Numbered from the stretch's first letter, positions 18,625-27,595 are shown. The stretch: 64,000 nt of DNA from Acidobacteriota bacterium (GCA_021832085.1 JAKBLM010000011.1:1-64000); one strand, 5' to 3'. Notes: generated from the sequence alone by a model not told the origin. Made by a program: numbers and translations.

Positions 18625-19212
18625 ATGCGAACCATCCGGAAAGCCGGGTTGGTTGCCGGCATTCTCGTCGGCGCCAGTCTGTTGCTTGGGAGCCTCGGCG
18701 CGAACGCTCAGAAGAAAAAGAGCGAAACGATCCAGGCCAATGTCTGGGGCCAGCTCAGGGCCTCGGGGAAAATCTTCAACATGACGATCATCATCGACTC
18801 GTATTCGAACGAGGATGACCAGCAAACCCTCATCAATGCCTTTAACCGTGGCGGCCAAGAACGACTGGTCAGCACGCTTGAAAACATGAAATCTAGAGGC
18901 CGCGTCGCGATCACCGGCACGGTTGGCAACTCGATCGCCTACGTGCGCTCATTTCCCACCGAGAACGGTCGAAGAATCCGGATCATCACCAACAGGCCGC
19001 TCAATTTTCCGGAAGCCTACTATCACGGCCGATCCACCAGTTACAACGTGACCCTCATCGAGATGAACATCAACAGGCTCGACCCCAGCAAAAGCACCGG
19101 CAGCCTGATCATCGGCGCCAGAATCCGGGTGAATAAGAACACCGGGCAAATCGAAGTCGAAAGCTATGGCTCGGGCCCCTGGAGAATGACGAACATTAAA
19201 GAGTGGGACTGA
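18625..19212 (+). CDS. Secreted protein of unknown function
   Basis: 195 residues starting behind GGAGGAGG. A signal peptide is clear (AGLVAGILVGASLLLGSLGANAQ, cleavage near 30). The mature part has alternating beta strands (VAITGTVGNSIAYVRSFP, RRIRIITNRPLNFPEAYYHG) and ends in VESYGSGPWRMTNIKEWD. I do not recognise the family. The small, beta-rich, exported form could be a lipocalin-like or binding protein, but no motif supports that. It is controlled by site S7, so it probably has a role in the same response as the sulfatases. Confidence 0.8.
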   Translation: MRTIRKAGLVAGILVGASLLLGSLGANAQKKKSETIQANVWGQLRASGKIFNMTIIIDSYSNEDDQQTLINAFNRGGQERLVSTLENMKSRGRVAITGTVGNSIAYVRSFPTENGRRIRIITNRPLNFPEAYYHGRSTSYNVTLIEMNINRLDPSKSTGSLIIGARIRVNKNTGQIEVESYGSGPWRMTNIKEWD

Positions 19213-19527
19213 AGTGCCGCCATGAAGACCGCCTGGCAAAGTGGCCTCCGCTCGCACCGGAGTGAGTGGCAGGCACGTGCGCGGATGCGGTTCTTCGATA
19301 CCCTGATGTTTGCAGGCGTGATCCGGCCCCGGTACCCACAAGGGCCTGTCGATCGACCTTCAGCCCTCGTCAAAGAGCGCCCGCACTGCGGACACCTCCC
19401 GAAGGGCGAAATCCTGGCTGGAAACAAGGGGCGGGGTGTATCTTGTCTCTGCCCGGAACGCCCCAAATGACTCTCGATCCGGCCGGGAGACGAACCGGAA
19501 ACCTGGGCAGCCAACTCTGGAGGACAA
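19213..19527. other. Gene-free stretch before the trans-sulfuration gene
   Basis: No regulon palindrome, riboswitch-like fold or credible gene was found. An 82-codon open frame at 19222-19470 has no ribosome binding site and an Arg/Pro-rich composition typical of chance frames. The following gene may be read from the S7 promoter through this stretch or from its own unseen promoter. Confidence 0.5.
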
Positions 19528-20754
19528 ATGGGAAAACAGAAATCGCCGCGCCGCAAAACCGGCGCCCAAACGGGCGCTCCGGGCCTGGGGACTCTTTCTG
19601 TCTGGGCCGGGGAGCACAACGCTCACTGGATGGGTTCGACCCAGGTCCCCGTGGTGCAAAGTGTTTCCTTTGGTTTCCGCGACGTCGACCAGTGGCTGGC
19701 AGTGGTACGGGGAATCCAGGCCGGACACATTTATAGCCGGAACACCAATCCCACGGTCGCTGCGTTCGAGGAGAAAGTCCGGACGCTCGAACATGCCGAA
19801 GCGGCGACGAGCTTCGCCAGCGGCATGGCCGCGATCAGCAACACGCTTTTCACATTGCTCTCTCCGGGCGACCGCGTGGTTTCGGTTAAGGATACCTATG
19901 GAGGCACCAACAAAATCTTCGTCGAGTTCCTGCCGCGGTTCCAGATCTCCGTGACCCTGTGTGACACCACCGACCATGACGCTATCGAGGCCGCCATCGC
20001 CAAGGGTTGCAGGCTTGTCTATCTGGAAACGCCGACCAATCCCACTAACAAGGTGCTCGACCTGGCCCGTCTCGCCGCGGCCGCCCGGCGCCGGCAGGCG
20101 TCAGTCGTAGTCGATAACACGTTTGCGACGCCAATCAATCAGCAACCGCTGCGTCTCGGCGCCGACCTGGTGATTCACAGCGCCACAAAGTATCTCGGCG
20201 GCCATGCCGACGCTCTTGGAGGAATCGTGTGCGGGAGACGCGTACTGGTCCAACACATCTTCCACTTCCGCGAGATCACCGGGGCGTCTCTCGATCCGAT
20301 GGCCGCCTACCTTCTCCTGCGCGGCATGAAAACGTTGCACCTGCGCGTGCGCCAGCAAAATCAGAGCGCAATGGAGATCGCGCGCTTCCTCGACGCACAT
20401 CCGCGCGTCAGCAAGGTATTCTATCCGGGACTGGCGTCGCACCCCGGCCACGAAATCGCACGCCGGCAGATGAGCGGGTTCGGGGGTGTTCTCAGCTTCG
20501 TTCCCGAGGGCGGATTTGAAAGCGTCAAGCGGCTGTTGCCCCGCCTGCGATACGCACACATGGCGGCCAACTTGGGCGCTGTTGAAACTGTCGCCGGTCC
20601 GCCGGCAACCACCAGCCACGTCGAGTCAAGCCCGAAAGAACGCAAGGCCAGTGGTATCCCCGAAGCCTTGATTCGGTACTCCGTAGGCATCGAAGACACG
20701 GCCGACCTGATCGCTGATCTGCGGCAGGCGCTCGCAAAGACGTTCGCAAAATAG
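19528..20754 (+). CDS. Cys/Met-metabolism PLP enzyme (cystathionine gamma-synthase/lyase family)
   Basis: 408 residues with GGAGG before the ATG. The fold-type I signature is complete: YSRNTNPTVAAFEEKV, a FASGMAAI phosphate-binding turn, YLETPTNPTNKVLD, and the PLP lysine K221 in HSATKYLGGHADALGG. Family members perform gamma-elimination or gamma-replacement on sulfur amino acids: cystathionine gamma-synthase or lyase, methionine gamma-lyase, or O-acylhomoserine sulfhydrylase. Sequence alone does not separate these. Its place within a sulfatase/SulP regulon suggests a role in sulfur assimilation or release. It is convergent with the LPGAGS-tail gene, whose terminator lies between them. Confidence 0.9.
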   Translation: MGKQKSPRRKTGAQTGAPGLGTLSVWAGEHNAHWMGSTQVPVVQSVSFGFRDVDQWLAVVRGIQAGHIYSRNTNPTVAAFEEKVRTLEHAEAATSFASGMAAISNTLFTLLSPGDRVVSVKDTYGGTNKIFVEFLPRFQISVTLCDTTDHDAIEAAIAKGCRLVYLETPTNPTNKVLDLARLAAAARRRQASVVVDNTFATPINQQPLRLGADLVIHSATKYLGGHADALGGIVCGRRVLVQHIFHFREITGASLDPMAAYLLLRGMKTLHLRVRQQNQSAMEIARFLDAHPRVSKVFYPGLASHPGHEIARRQMSGFGGVLSFVPEGGFESVKRLLPRLRYAHMAANLGAVETVAGPPATTSHVESSPKERKASGIPEALIRYSVGIEDTADLIADLRQALAKTFAK

Positions 20755-20825
20755 ATCCGCGGGCTTGGCAAGCCTTTGGCAAGCGGCCTGAACCGGTCAC
20801 ATCTCCATAGCACGAGGCCGTGGTC

Positions 20826-20879
20826 GAACAAAAAGAACGGGGTTCGAGCCGCCCAGTGCCAATGCCGGCCCGAACCCCG
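20826..20879 (-). terminator. Factor-independent terminator of the LPGAGS-tail gene
   Basis: Read on the minus strand, CGGGGTTCG and CGAACCCCG (plus 20871-20879 and 20838-20846) form a 9-bp stem, followed directly by TTCTTTTTG. It lies 19 bp after the stop of the gene at 20898-21683. Confidence 0.8.
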
Positions 20880-20897
20880 CTCAACGCGACTCTCTCT

Positions 20898-21683
20898 TCA
20901 GCGCTGCCTTCGCAACTCTCTCAATCCAATCGAGGCTGCCAGAGAGAGCAAACCGAGCAAGCCGGCCAGCGGCACCGGGCTCCCCGCTCCTGGCAATTCG
21001 CTCAGCCGCGGTTTCAGGTTAGGCTCGGTCGCCTGCGGGGGATTAACGGCCGCTGGGACGCCATGGTGTTCGGGCTCTTTCCGCTTCCCTGCCTGCCCGT
21101 TGGAGGGATGGCGGACGTGGATCTTCTCTTCACTCTCGACATAGTTCTCGGTCGCTTCGGTGAGGATAGTCGTGTTGATCTTCATCCCTTCTCTCAATTC
21201 GAACACCGTCAGCTTCTGACCGTCAACGACCACTTCGGCCCAATCCGGGATCATGTAGTCGTGTAGCTTGTTGTTTTCATCCCGGATGATCACGTGCGGT
21301 CCGTTGATGTACGAGATGGTTCCCCGGATCACCTCGACCGTCTGCACCAGGATCGGCCTGGAGGTGGTAATGGTTTCGTGGGTAATGAGCATTCCGGGCC
21401 GGAGCTCGTGCAGCGAGAGCAGCCGGCCGTTTTCATGGAAGCGGAAATCTTCGGGAATTTCAATCGCCTCCATCTGCCCGTTTTCCAGACGCGTCACCAG
21501 GTGGTTGCCAGTCACCAGAACCACCGTCCCCTGGCGTAGCTCGACAGTCACTTCGTGCGGACCGGCCGGGTAACGCTCGGTCTTCTTCACCTGGGCCGTG
21601 GCGCTCCCGACCAGCGCAATGCCAACCAGCGCAAACGCCACCAGCCCCAGCAGCCATGCCAACCTGCCTTGCTTGCGTTTCAT
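20898..21683 (-). CDS. Exported protein with C-terminal LPGAGS-type anchor-like tail
   Basis: 261 residues from ATG 21683, with AGGAGGG upstream; the frame is open higher but runs into the terminator and the next gene. The signal peptide is LLGLVAFALVGIALVGSATA. The middle (residues 35-185) is beta-rich with repeated short strands (VTVELRQGTVVLVTGNHLV, GTISYINGPHVIIRDENN). A polar linker follows. The end is tripartite: LPGAGSPVP, a hydrophobic helix (LAGLLGLLSLAASIGL), then RELRRQR. That layout resembles sortase or exosortase-like sorting signals, but no sortase is in this window. It lies 83 bp after the PEGA/OmpA gene with a terminator between. Confidence 0.75.
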   Translation of the reverse strand: MKRKQGRLAWLLGLVAFALVGIALVGSATAQVKKTERYPAGPHEVTVELRQGTVVLVTGNHLVTRLENGQMEAIEIPEDFRFHENGRLLSLHELRPGMLITHETITTSRPILVQTVEVIRGTISYINGPHVIIRDENNKLHDYMIPDWAEVVVDGQKLTVFELREGMKINTTILTEATENYVESEEKIHVRHPSNGQAGKRKEPEHHGVPAAVNPPQATEPNLKPRLSELPGAGSPVPLAGLLGLLSLAASIGLRELRRQR

Positions 21684-21710
21684 GGCTTTCCCTCCTGCTC
21701 CAACATTGCA

Positions 21711-21749
21711 AAGAAAAAAGCCGGGGAGAGGTTTTGCCCCCTCCCCGGC
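21711..21749 (-). terminator. Factor-independent terminator of the PEGA/OmpA gene
   Basis: On the minus strand GCCGGGGAG pairs with CTCCCCGGC (plus 21741-21749 and 21720-21728), followed by TTTTTTCTTT. It lies 18 bp after the OmpA-type stop. Some read-through could still feed the next gene. Confidence 0.8.
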
Positions 21750-21766
21750 CGTCCCGGTCTGTTCGG

Positions 21767-23497
21767 TTACTGGTTCTCGACTGCGCTCCGGGCTGGCGCT
21801 CTTTGCTGCCGCAGGATCTGGGCTTCCGGTGCGGCATTGGGATAGAAGCGAACCGATTCCTGGTTCGTAGGCAGCAGAACGATGTCCACCCGCCGCTGGT
21901 AGGCGAGTTGGTTGACCTTGTGCTGCTTGGCCCACTTCTCGGGCATCGGGTTCGGGTTCTGTGCTTCCAGTTCCACAACCGTTTCATGTTCGAGTGGCTG
22001 GTCCTCGCCCATCGCTACGACTTCGATTCTGTCTTCAGCGATCCCGTTGGAGACGAGAACCTGCTTCACCAGTTCGCCGCGGCGATTGGCCAGTTCCTGG
22101 TTGTAGTTGGAGTTTCCGCGAACATCGGCGTGAGCCTCGATCCTCAGCTTGGCCTCGGGGTCGTACTCGAGGTACTTGATGAAGCCCGATGCCACGTTGC
22201 CGAGCACCTCTTGCTGGCTGTTCAGCAGGCCCAGTGTCGGGTACTTCGGCAGCGGGTAAGCGGTCGGGAAGAAGACGCTGTGCAGCATCACTTCCGGAAT
22301 CGGCTCGATCGAGCCGACCACGTGGACGCTGGCCGTCTTCGTCGCGGAGCCGCCGCACACGTTGCTCGCGTTCAGCGTGTAGGTCACGGTTTCATCGACC
22401 GGACCTTCGCTGGTCTGGGACGGGGTGATTACATGCGACTTCGAGCCGCTGTTTTCCACCGTCCCAAAAGGATCCACGGCGACCTTGTCGGCGTTCGACG
22501 TCGACCAATTCACCGTGGCGCTCTCCTGATGGATCACCTTGTCGCCGATTCGCCGATAGCGGACTTCCGCCGGCGACGCTTCGAGGTTGGCCACCACATC
22601 GGGGTTGACGTTCACGGTGGCGCTTGATTTGGTCATGCCGCCAGGGCCGGTTGCGGTGAAGTCGTAGGTGGTCGTTTGCCGCGGCGACACCGTCTGCTCA
22701 CCGCTGGTCGGCACTGCGCTCAATCCCGTCACTTCCGCGTCGATCGTTTCCGCCGATGCCCACTTCAACTGGCTCGGCTGGCTGCAATCGATCTTTTCCG
22801 GGTTGGCGGAAATGCCGCCGCTCACCGGTGCTACCACAACCGTGGCACTGGCCGTCCCGGCGTGGAAGCGATCCATCGCCCGGCTGCCGGTGTTCATCCC
22901 GCGGGGCCAGTCCTTAGTCTTCTGGCTCCCGTCGGAGATGTCCACGATCACCCGCTGGTTCGGCTGCACGGTAATCGGACCGGACCAGAGGATTTCATTG
23001 TGCCGGGTCACGGTTACTTGATGGGTTCCGGGCGGAACGATCAGTTCCTGCTCGCTCCAGATGTTGTGGTTGAATTCGTCAATGTGGCCGACGAAATATT
23101 GAGGCGACTTGCCGTTCAGCAAGACCGCCGCGTCGCCCGCATCCATGGTCCCCACTTCCAGCTGAATGCGTCCCCGCTCACCTGGCGCGACCGGGGTGCC
23201 AACCGGTTCCAGGTTGGCTGTAACCAGCGTCGTCTTGCCTGGATCGACCGACACATTCTCCTGGAAGAACTTGAAACCGTAGTTGGCAACGATAACCTGG
23301 TGGCTCCCAGGCTCCACTTTGACCGTCCGGTTGCCTGGGCCAATGGCTCGGCCATCGACAAAGGTGTAGGCTTCGGGGGGCGAGACGGACATTTTCAGCT
23401 TGCCCGTCTCCTGTGCGAAGGCGGAGCCGGCTGCAACAACCATGAACGCCGCAGCGCCCAACGCCGCTACCCCCGCTTTCAAGAATCGATTCGCCAT
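21767..23497 (-). CDS. PEGA/Ig-like/OmpA-domain cell-envelope protein
   Basis: 576 residues with AAGGAG before the ATG. The signal peptide is GAAAFMVVAAGSAFA. PEGA-type beta segments follow at about 32-95 and 105-190 (SPPEAYTFVDGRAIGPGNR, VPPGTHQVTVTRHNEILW). Ig-like segments at 215-410 contain VSPRQTTTYDFTATGPGG, as in prokaryotic surface Ig folds. From about 420 comes an OmpA-like peptidoglycan-binding domain (KLRIEAHADVRGNSNYNQ, LANRRGELVKQVL, YQRRVDIVLLP). It should tie the outer envelope to peptidoglycan. It is divergent from the sensor kinase operon and has its own regulon site, S8. Confidence 0.88.
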   Translation of the reverse strand: MANRFLKAGVAALGAAAFMVVAAGSAFAQETGKLKMSVSPPEAYTFVDGRAIGPGNRTVKVEPGSHQVIVANYGFKFFQENVSVDPGKTTLVTANLEPVGTPVAPGERGRIQLEVGTMDAGDAAVLLNGKSPQYFVGHIDEFNHNIWSEQELIVPPGTHQVTVTRHNEILWSGPITVQPNQRVIVDISDGSQKTKDWPRGMNTGSRAMDRFHAGTASATVVVAPVSGGISANPEKIDCSQPSQLKWASAETIDAEVTGLSAVPTSGEQTVSPRQTTTYDFTATGPGGMTKSSATVNVNPDVVANLEASPAEVRYRRIGDKVIHQESATVNWSTSNADKVAVDPFGTVENSGSKSHVITPSQTSEGPVDETVTYTLNASNVCGGSATKTASVHVVGSIEPIPEVMLHSVFFPTAYPLPKYPTLGLLNSQQEVLGNVASGFIKYLEYDPEAKLRIEAHADVRGNSNYNQELANRRGELVKQVLVSNGIAEDRIEVVAMGEDQPLEHETVVELEAQNPNPMPEKWAKQHKVNQLAYQRRVDIVLLPTNQESVRFYPNAAPEAQILRQQRAPARSAVENQ

Positions 23498-23544
23498 CTT
23501 CCCCTCTCCTTCGACCGATCACGTTCGGGTGATCGTCTGCTTTG

Positions 23545-23590
23545 AGCCTACCCCCCCATGCCTGCAACCCGAAACTGTCAGAAGTAACAG
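23545..23590 (-). promoter_or_regulatory. Regulon site S8 upstream of the PEGA/OmpA gene
   Basis: CTGTCAGAAGTAACAG spans 23575-23590. On the minus strand the promoter-proximal half is the perfect TGACAG and the distal half has one mismatch. After 23 bp comes GTAGGCT, with TAGGCT at plus 23550-23545. Confidence 0.68.
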
Positions 23591-23688
23591 ATGGGATTGG
23601 AGAAACAACGTGTGTGGGACGAGACGAAGGGGAAGGCAGGCCCAGGAACCTGCGCCTGCTCAGGCCCGAGGGCGGCATCGTCTGGCTA

Positions 23689-23734
23689 CTGTCAAAATTG
23701 ACAGGGAATTCCCTCGTTTGCAGTCGGCTAAGCC
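23689..23734 (+). promoter_or_regulatory. Regulon site S9 upstream of the two-component operon
   Basis: CTGTCAAAATTGACAG spans 23689-23704, with perfect half-sites. After 23 bp comes CTAAGCC, with TAAGCC at 23729-23734. The sensor kinase frame opens at 23759. Sites S8 and S9 are 114 bp apart and face in opposite directions. Confidence 0.73.
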
Positions 23735-23758
23735 CGCACGTCCTGCGTCTCGAGATAC

Positions 23759-26700
23759 TTGTCTCCTGCCAGCTGTGATACACTACCGCCAAAAGCTTCT
23801 TACTTCATTTGGAGTCAGCGAAAAAGCGAAGGCGCGGTCTCCGTGAATCCGGGAACAGGCACGTTCGTTTCTGATGCGGGTGCCTACGCCGGCAGGCCCG
23901 GTCGACCTGTCCGTCCCTCCGAATCCCTACGGTTCGCAGCAGGCTTGTGTCTTTTGCTGTTGCTCCCAGTGCTTGCTTCCGCCACCCCATCCCAGCAAAC
24001 TCAGGGACGCAAACATGTGCTGGTGATCTATTCGGCTGGCAGGATGATGTCCTCCGTTGCGGCTTTTGACGAAGGGATTCGCGAAGCCCTGCGCGCGGAC
24101 GCACCGGAAGGAACCCGCTTTTACAGCGAGTTTTGGGACACGGACCGCGCCATGGGACCGACGGGCCAGAAGCGGTGGCTCGACTATCTCCGCTGGAAAT
24201 ACGCCGGGCGAAAGATCGATCTGGTGGTTGCGGTGGCCTCGCCGGCGCTCGATTTTGTGCTCGGGCACGGTGCGGACGCCTTTCCGAGGGTTCCGGTAGT
24301 CTACTGCCTGTTCGGGGAAAACCAGAAGGCGATTCAGGATTCCCTCGCTCGCCGATTCACCGGCGTGCTCGCGCCCATCGCCTGGGCCGCCACCCTGCGT
24401 GCCGCCACTCAACTGCAGCCGGACCTCCGCCACGTCGTCGTGGTTTCTGGGACGTCCGCCGTGGAGCAGCAACTCGGCCGCTACGCCCGCTCGGCTTTGC
24501 AACCGTATGAGTCACGATTCGCTTTTACGTTTCTCTCCCAGCTCAGCCTGGCCGATCTTCTTAACCGGCTCGCGAACCTTCCTCCGGATTCGGCGATTTT
24601 CTGGGTCTCCTTCTCCCGCGACGCTTCCGGCGACACGCTTCCCTCGAGCGAAGCCCTGCGGATGGCTGCCAAAGTGGCTCACGCGCCGATCTATGGCAGC
24701 TCGGCGACCTATCTCGGCCATGGCATTGTGGGTGGACGGCTGCTCGATTTCCGCAGAACCGGACACGAGGTCGGTGTGATTGCGGCCAAAATTCTCAATG
24801 GCGAACATCCCCCACAGATCAGCACCATCGAAACCGCCAGCTTCTATGGCTTCGATTCTCGCTGGTTGAAAAGTTGGAACCTGGCCGAGCAGAGGCTCCC
24901 AGCCGGAAGCCTGGTGGCTTATAGGCAAGTGGGAATCTGGCAGCGCTACAAATGGGAAATCATCGGCGTGGTCGGTATCGCGCTGATCGAGGGTCTGCTG
25001 ATCGCCTGGCTACTGCTGGAGCGAGAGCAGCGGCGGCGGACCGACAAGGCCCTGAAAAAAAGTGAGGACCTGAAAGCCTCGGTGCTGGCTTCCCTGCGTA
25101 ACCACATCGCCGTGCTCGACCGGAGCGGCCAGATCATTGCCGTCAACCCCGTCTGGGAGGAATTCGGACAGAAAAACGGAGCAACCGACGCCTCGAAAAT
25201 TGGCGTGGGCATGAACTATCTGGAGGTGTGCCGCCGCGCTGCCCAGCACCATTCGCCGAAGGCCGCCGAAGCGCTGGCTGCCATCCGCGCGGTGCTCGAC
25301 GGCTCGCTGCCCTATTTCGAGATGGAATATGCCTGCGATTCCCCCACCGAGGCCCGCTCGTTTCTGATGACCGTTACCCCCCTCCTGAGCGCCGAAGGCG
25401 GCGTCGTGGTGAAGCACGCCGATCTGACCGCGCTGCGGCGGGCCCAAGCCGCGCAGCGGGAAGCCGAAGCGCTGATGACCGAGATTATTTCCACCGTTCA
25501 CGCCATTGTCTGGCGCAGGGATGCCGGCTCCGATCGCTTCAGTTTCGTCAGCCGGCAGGCGGAGACGATCCTCGGCTATCCCGTCGAGCTGTGGACCAGC
25601 CGCGCGAATTTCTGGCCCGAGCACATTCATCCCGACGACCGCGACCGAACGCTCTACTCCTTCCATCATGCCGCGAACCATCAAAAGACGTTCGAATGTG
25701 AATTTCGCATGATCGCCGCCGATGGCCGGATCATCTGGATGCGTGACATCGTCAACGTCCTTTCGTCTGGCGGCCGACCGAGGGAGCTGACCGGCTTGAT
25801 GATCGACGTCACCGAACGCAAGGAAACACTCTCGCAGCTCCACGAAAGCGAGCAACGTTTTCGCCGACTGGCCGATACCGCTCCGGTGCTGGTCTGGATG
25901 TCGGGCATCGACAAGGGCTGCACCTACTGCAACCAGCCCTGGCTCGATTTCACCGGCCACCCGCTCGGGGAGCAGCTCGGCAGCGGCTGGACCAAGGGTG
26001 TGCATCCCGAGGATGCGGCCAAATCCTGGGCCACCTATGCCGAGTCCTTCGACGCGCGCCGCGGTTTCCGCATGGAATACCGCATGCGCCGTGCCGACGG
26101 CCAATACCGCTGGCTCCTCAATACCGGCGTCCCCCGCTTTGGCCCCGACAATACCTTTCTCGGCTACGTCGGCTCCTGCATTGACATCTCCGACCTTAAG
26201 CTGGCTCAGCAGGAGTTGCTGGGCTTGAGCGGACGCCTGATCACCGTGCAGGAAGAGGAGCGCCGCTATATCGCCCGTGAACTGCACGACGACGTGAGTC
26301 AGCGGCTCGCTCTCATCGCGATCGAGCTCGAGCAGTTGTGCGCCAACCCGCCGGTGTCTTCGGCCACGCTGCAGGAAACGGTGACGCGTTCGCTCCGGCA
26401 ACTGGGCGATATCTCCACCGATATCCATCAGCTCTCCTATCGCCTGCACCCTTCCAAGCTCGATCATTTGGGCCTGGTTGCGGCCGTCGCCGCCTTCTGC
26501 CGCGAACTCGGCAAACAAAAGAAGATGCAGATCGAGTTCGTCGACCATAACGTACCCCGCGGGATTCCGGAGGAGATTGCCTTGTGTTTCTACCGTGTCG
26601 CCCAGGAAGCGCTGCAAAACGTCGTCCGGCACAGCGGCGCCACCCAGGCACGAGTGGAATTGCGGGAGGTCCCCGGCGGTCTTTTCCTCTCCGTTTCGGA

Positions 26701-26917
26701 TTTCGGCAAAGGCTTTGATTCTCGTTCGGCGAACGCCGGGTCGGGCCTCGGCATGATCAGCATGAAGGAACGGTTGCGCTTGGTTGGCGGCCACCTCAAT
26801 GTCGCTTCCGAGCCGGGCCGCGGAACCCGGGTGGACGCCTGGGTTCCGCTCGAATCGCCCGCTTGCCCGACCGAGGGCAAGGCCGGTTTCACCGAGGCAC
26901 GACCGCTTGAACGCTGA
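23759..26917 (+). CDS. Sensor histidine kinase: substrate-binding-like domain, PAS domains, HisKA_3
   Basis: 1052 residues from TTG 23759, or 1024 from GTG 23843; the latter places the signal peptide (FAAGLCLLLLLPVLASA) nearer the N-terminus. The periplasmic part (about 85-380) resembles ABC-type substrate-binding proteins (KHVLVIYSAGRMMSSV, FPRVPVVYCLFGENQ, APIYGSSATYLGHGIVGG). A membrane helix IIGVVGIALIEGLLIAWLLL is at about 400-420. Three PAS/PAC modules follow to about residue 820. The NarL-class kinase core has the phospho-acceptor His843 in ARELHDDVSQRL, an N-box ALQNVVRHSGA and a G-box SGLGMISMKERL. It should pass phosphate to the regulator 12 bp downstream. Site S9 suggests it belongs to its own regulon. 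The ligand is unknown. Confidence 0.9.
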   Translation: MSPASCDTLPPKASYFIWSQRKSEGAVSVNPGTGTFVSDAGAYAGRPGRPVRPSESLRFAAGLCLLLLLPVLASATPSQQTQGRKHVLVIYSAGRMMSSVAAFDEGIREALRADAPEGTRFYSEFWDTDRAMGPTGQKRWLDYLRWKYAGRKIDLVVAVASPALDFVLGHGADAFPRVPVVYCLFGENQKAIQDSLARRFTGVLAPIAWAATLRAATQLQPDLRHVVVVSGTSAVEQQLGRYARSALQPYESRFAFTFLSQLSLADLLNRLANLPPDSAIFWVSFSRDASGDTLPSSEALRMAAKVAHAPIYGSSATYLGHGIVGGRLLDFRRTGHEVGVIAAKILNGEHPPQISTIETASFYGFDSRWLKSWNLAEQRLPAGSLVAYRQVGIWQRYKWEIIGVVGIALIEGLLIAWLLLEREQRRRTDKALKKSEDLKASVLASLRNHIAVLDRSGQIIAVNPVWEEFGQKNGATDASKIGVGMNYLEVCRRAAQHHSPKAAEALAAIRAVLDGSLPYFEMEYACDSPTEARSFLMTVTPLLSAEGGVVVKHADLTALRRAQAAQREAEALMTEIISTVHAIVWRRDAGSDRFSFVSRQAETILGYPVELWTSRANFWPEHIHPDDRDRTLYSFHHAANHQKTFECEFRMIAADGRIIWMRDIVNVLSSGGRPRELTGLMIDVTERKETLSQLHESEQRFRRLADTAPVLVWMSGIDKGCTYCNQPWLDFTGHPLGEQLGSGWTKGVHPEDAAKSWATYAESFDARRGFRMEYRMRRADGQYRWLLNTGVPRFGPDNTFLGYVGSCIDISDLKLAQQELLGLSGRLITVQEEERRYIARELHDDVSQRLALIAIELEQLCANPPVSSATLQETVTRSLRQLGDISTDIHQLSYRLHPSKLDHLGLVAAVAAFCRELGKQKKMQIEFVDHNVPRGIPEEIALCFYRVAQEALQNVVRHSGATQARVELREVPGGLFLSVSDFGKGFDSRSANAGSGLGMISMKERLRLVGGHLNVASEPGRGTRVDAWVPLESPACPTEGKAGFTEARPLER

Positions 26918-26929
26918 GGAGCGTGAAAC

Positions 26930-27568
26930 GTGGTTACCCAACGCCCAAACGTGCTGCTCGCCGATGATCACGTGATGGTGCTCGATGCGTTTCAGCGGTT
27001 GCTCGAACCGTACTGTAACATCGTCGGAAAAGTGACCGACGGCCGTGCGCTGCTCGAACTGGCGCCGCGGCTCAAGCCGGATGTAGTCGTCGTCGATATT
27101 GGCATGCCGGTGCTGAACGGTCTGGAAGCAGCCCGGCAGCTGAAAGCGGCGATGCCCCAGGTGAAGCTGATCGTCCTCACGATGAACGAGGATCCGGACG
27201 TCGCCAATGAAGCCATCTCGGCCGGTGCCTCTGCCTACCTGCTCAAGACGTCAGCCGCTTCTGAACTGCTCCTTGCCATTGAGAGTGTGCTCAGGGGAAA
27301 GTCCTACTTCACTCCGCAAATTGCCAGGGGCATCGAGGAAGCGCTGATCCGCGATCCGTGGCGCAAGAAGCGCAAGAAAGAGCTGACTCCCCGCCAGCGC
27401 GAAGTCCTGCAACTGCTGGCAGAGGGACGTACAATGAAGGAGGTTGCCGATATCCTCCACATGACTCCGCGCACCGTTGCTTTCCACAAGTACCGCATCA
27501 TGGATCTGCTCGGCCTCAAATCCACCGCCGAGCTGGTCCAGTTCGCCATAAAGCATCACATGGTGTGA
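26930..27568 (+). CDS. NarL/FixJ-type response regulator
   Basis: 212 residues from GTG 26930, with GAGGAG upstream and 12 bp after the kinase stop. The receiver domain has acidic residues in LLADDH, phospho-acceptor D56 in VVVVDIGMP, Thr in IVLTMNED and Lys in AYLLKTSA. The C-terminal LuxR-type helix-turn-helix is intact (LTPRQREVLQLLAEGRTMKE, MTPRTVAFHKYRIMDLL). It is the only DNA-binding transcription regulator in the 1.6-28.2 kb block. That makes it the best candidate to bind the CTGTCA-N4-TGACAG sites, two of which flank its own operon, but the pairing is inference. Confidence 0.92.
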   Translation: MVTQRPNVLLADDHVMVLDAFQRLLEPYCNIVGKVTDGRALLELAPRLKPDVVVVDIGMPVLNGLEAARQLKAAMPQVKLIVLTMNEDPDVANEAISAGASAYLLKTSAASELLLAIESVLRGKSYFTPQIARGIEEALIRDPWRKKRKKELTPRQREVLQLLAEGRTMKEVADILHMTPRTVAFHKYRIMDLLGLKSTAELVQFAIKHHMV

Positions 27569-27595
27569 CCTGAACGTCACTCCCCTGCTCCCCCT

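Noticed and set aside
19222..19470. 82-codon open frame before the trans-sulfuration gene
   Set aside because: No ribosome binding site and no signal peptide or motif; composition resembles non-coding frames.
19213..19527. SAM- or SAH-type riboswitch upstream of the PLP enzyme
   Set aside because: I found none of the conserved core sequences; a covariance-model search would settle it.
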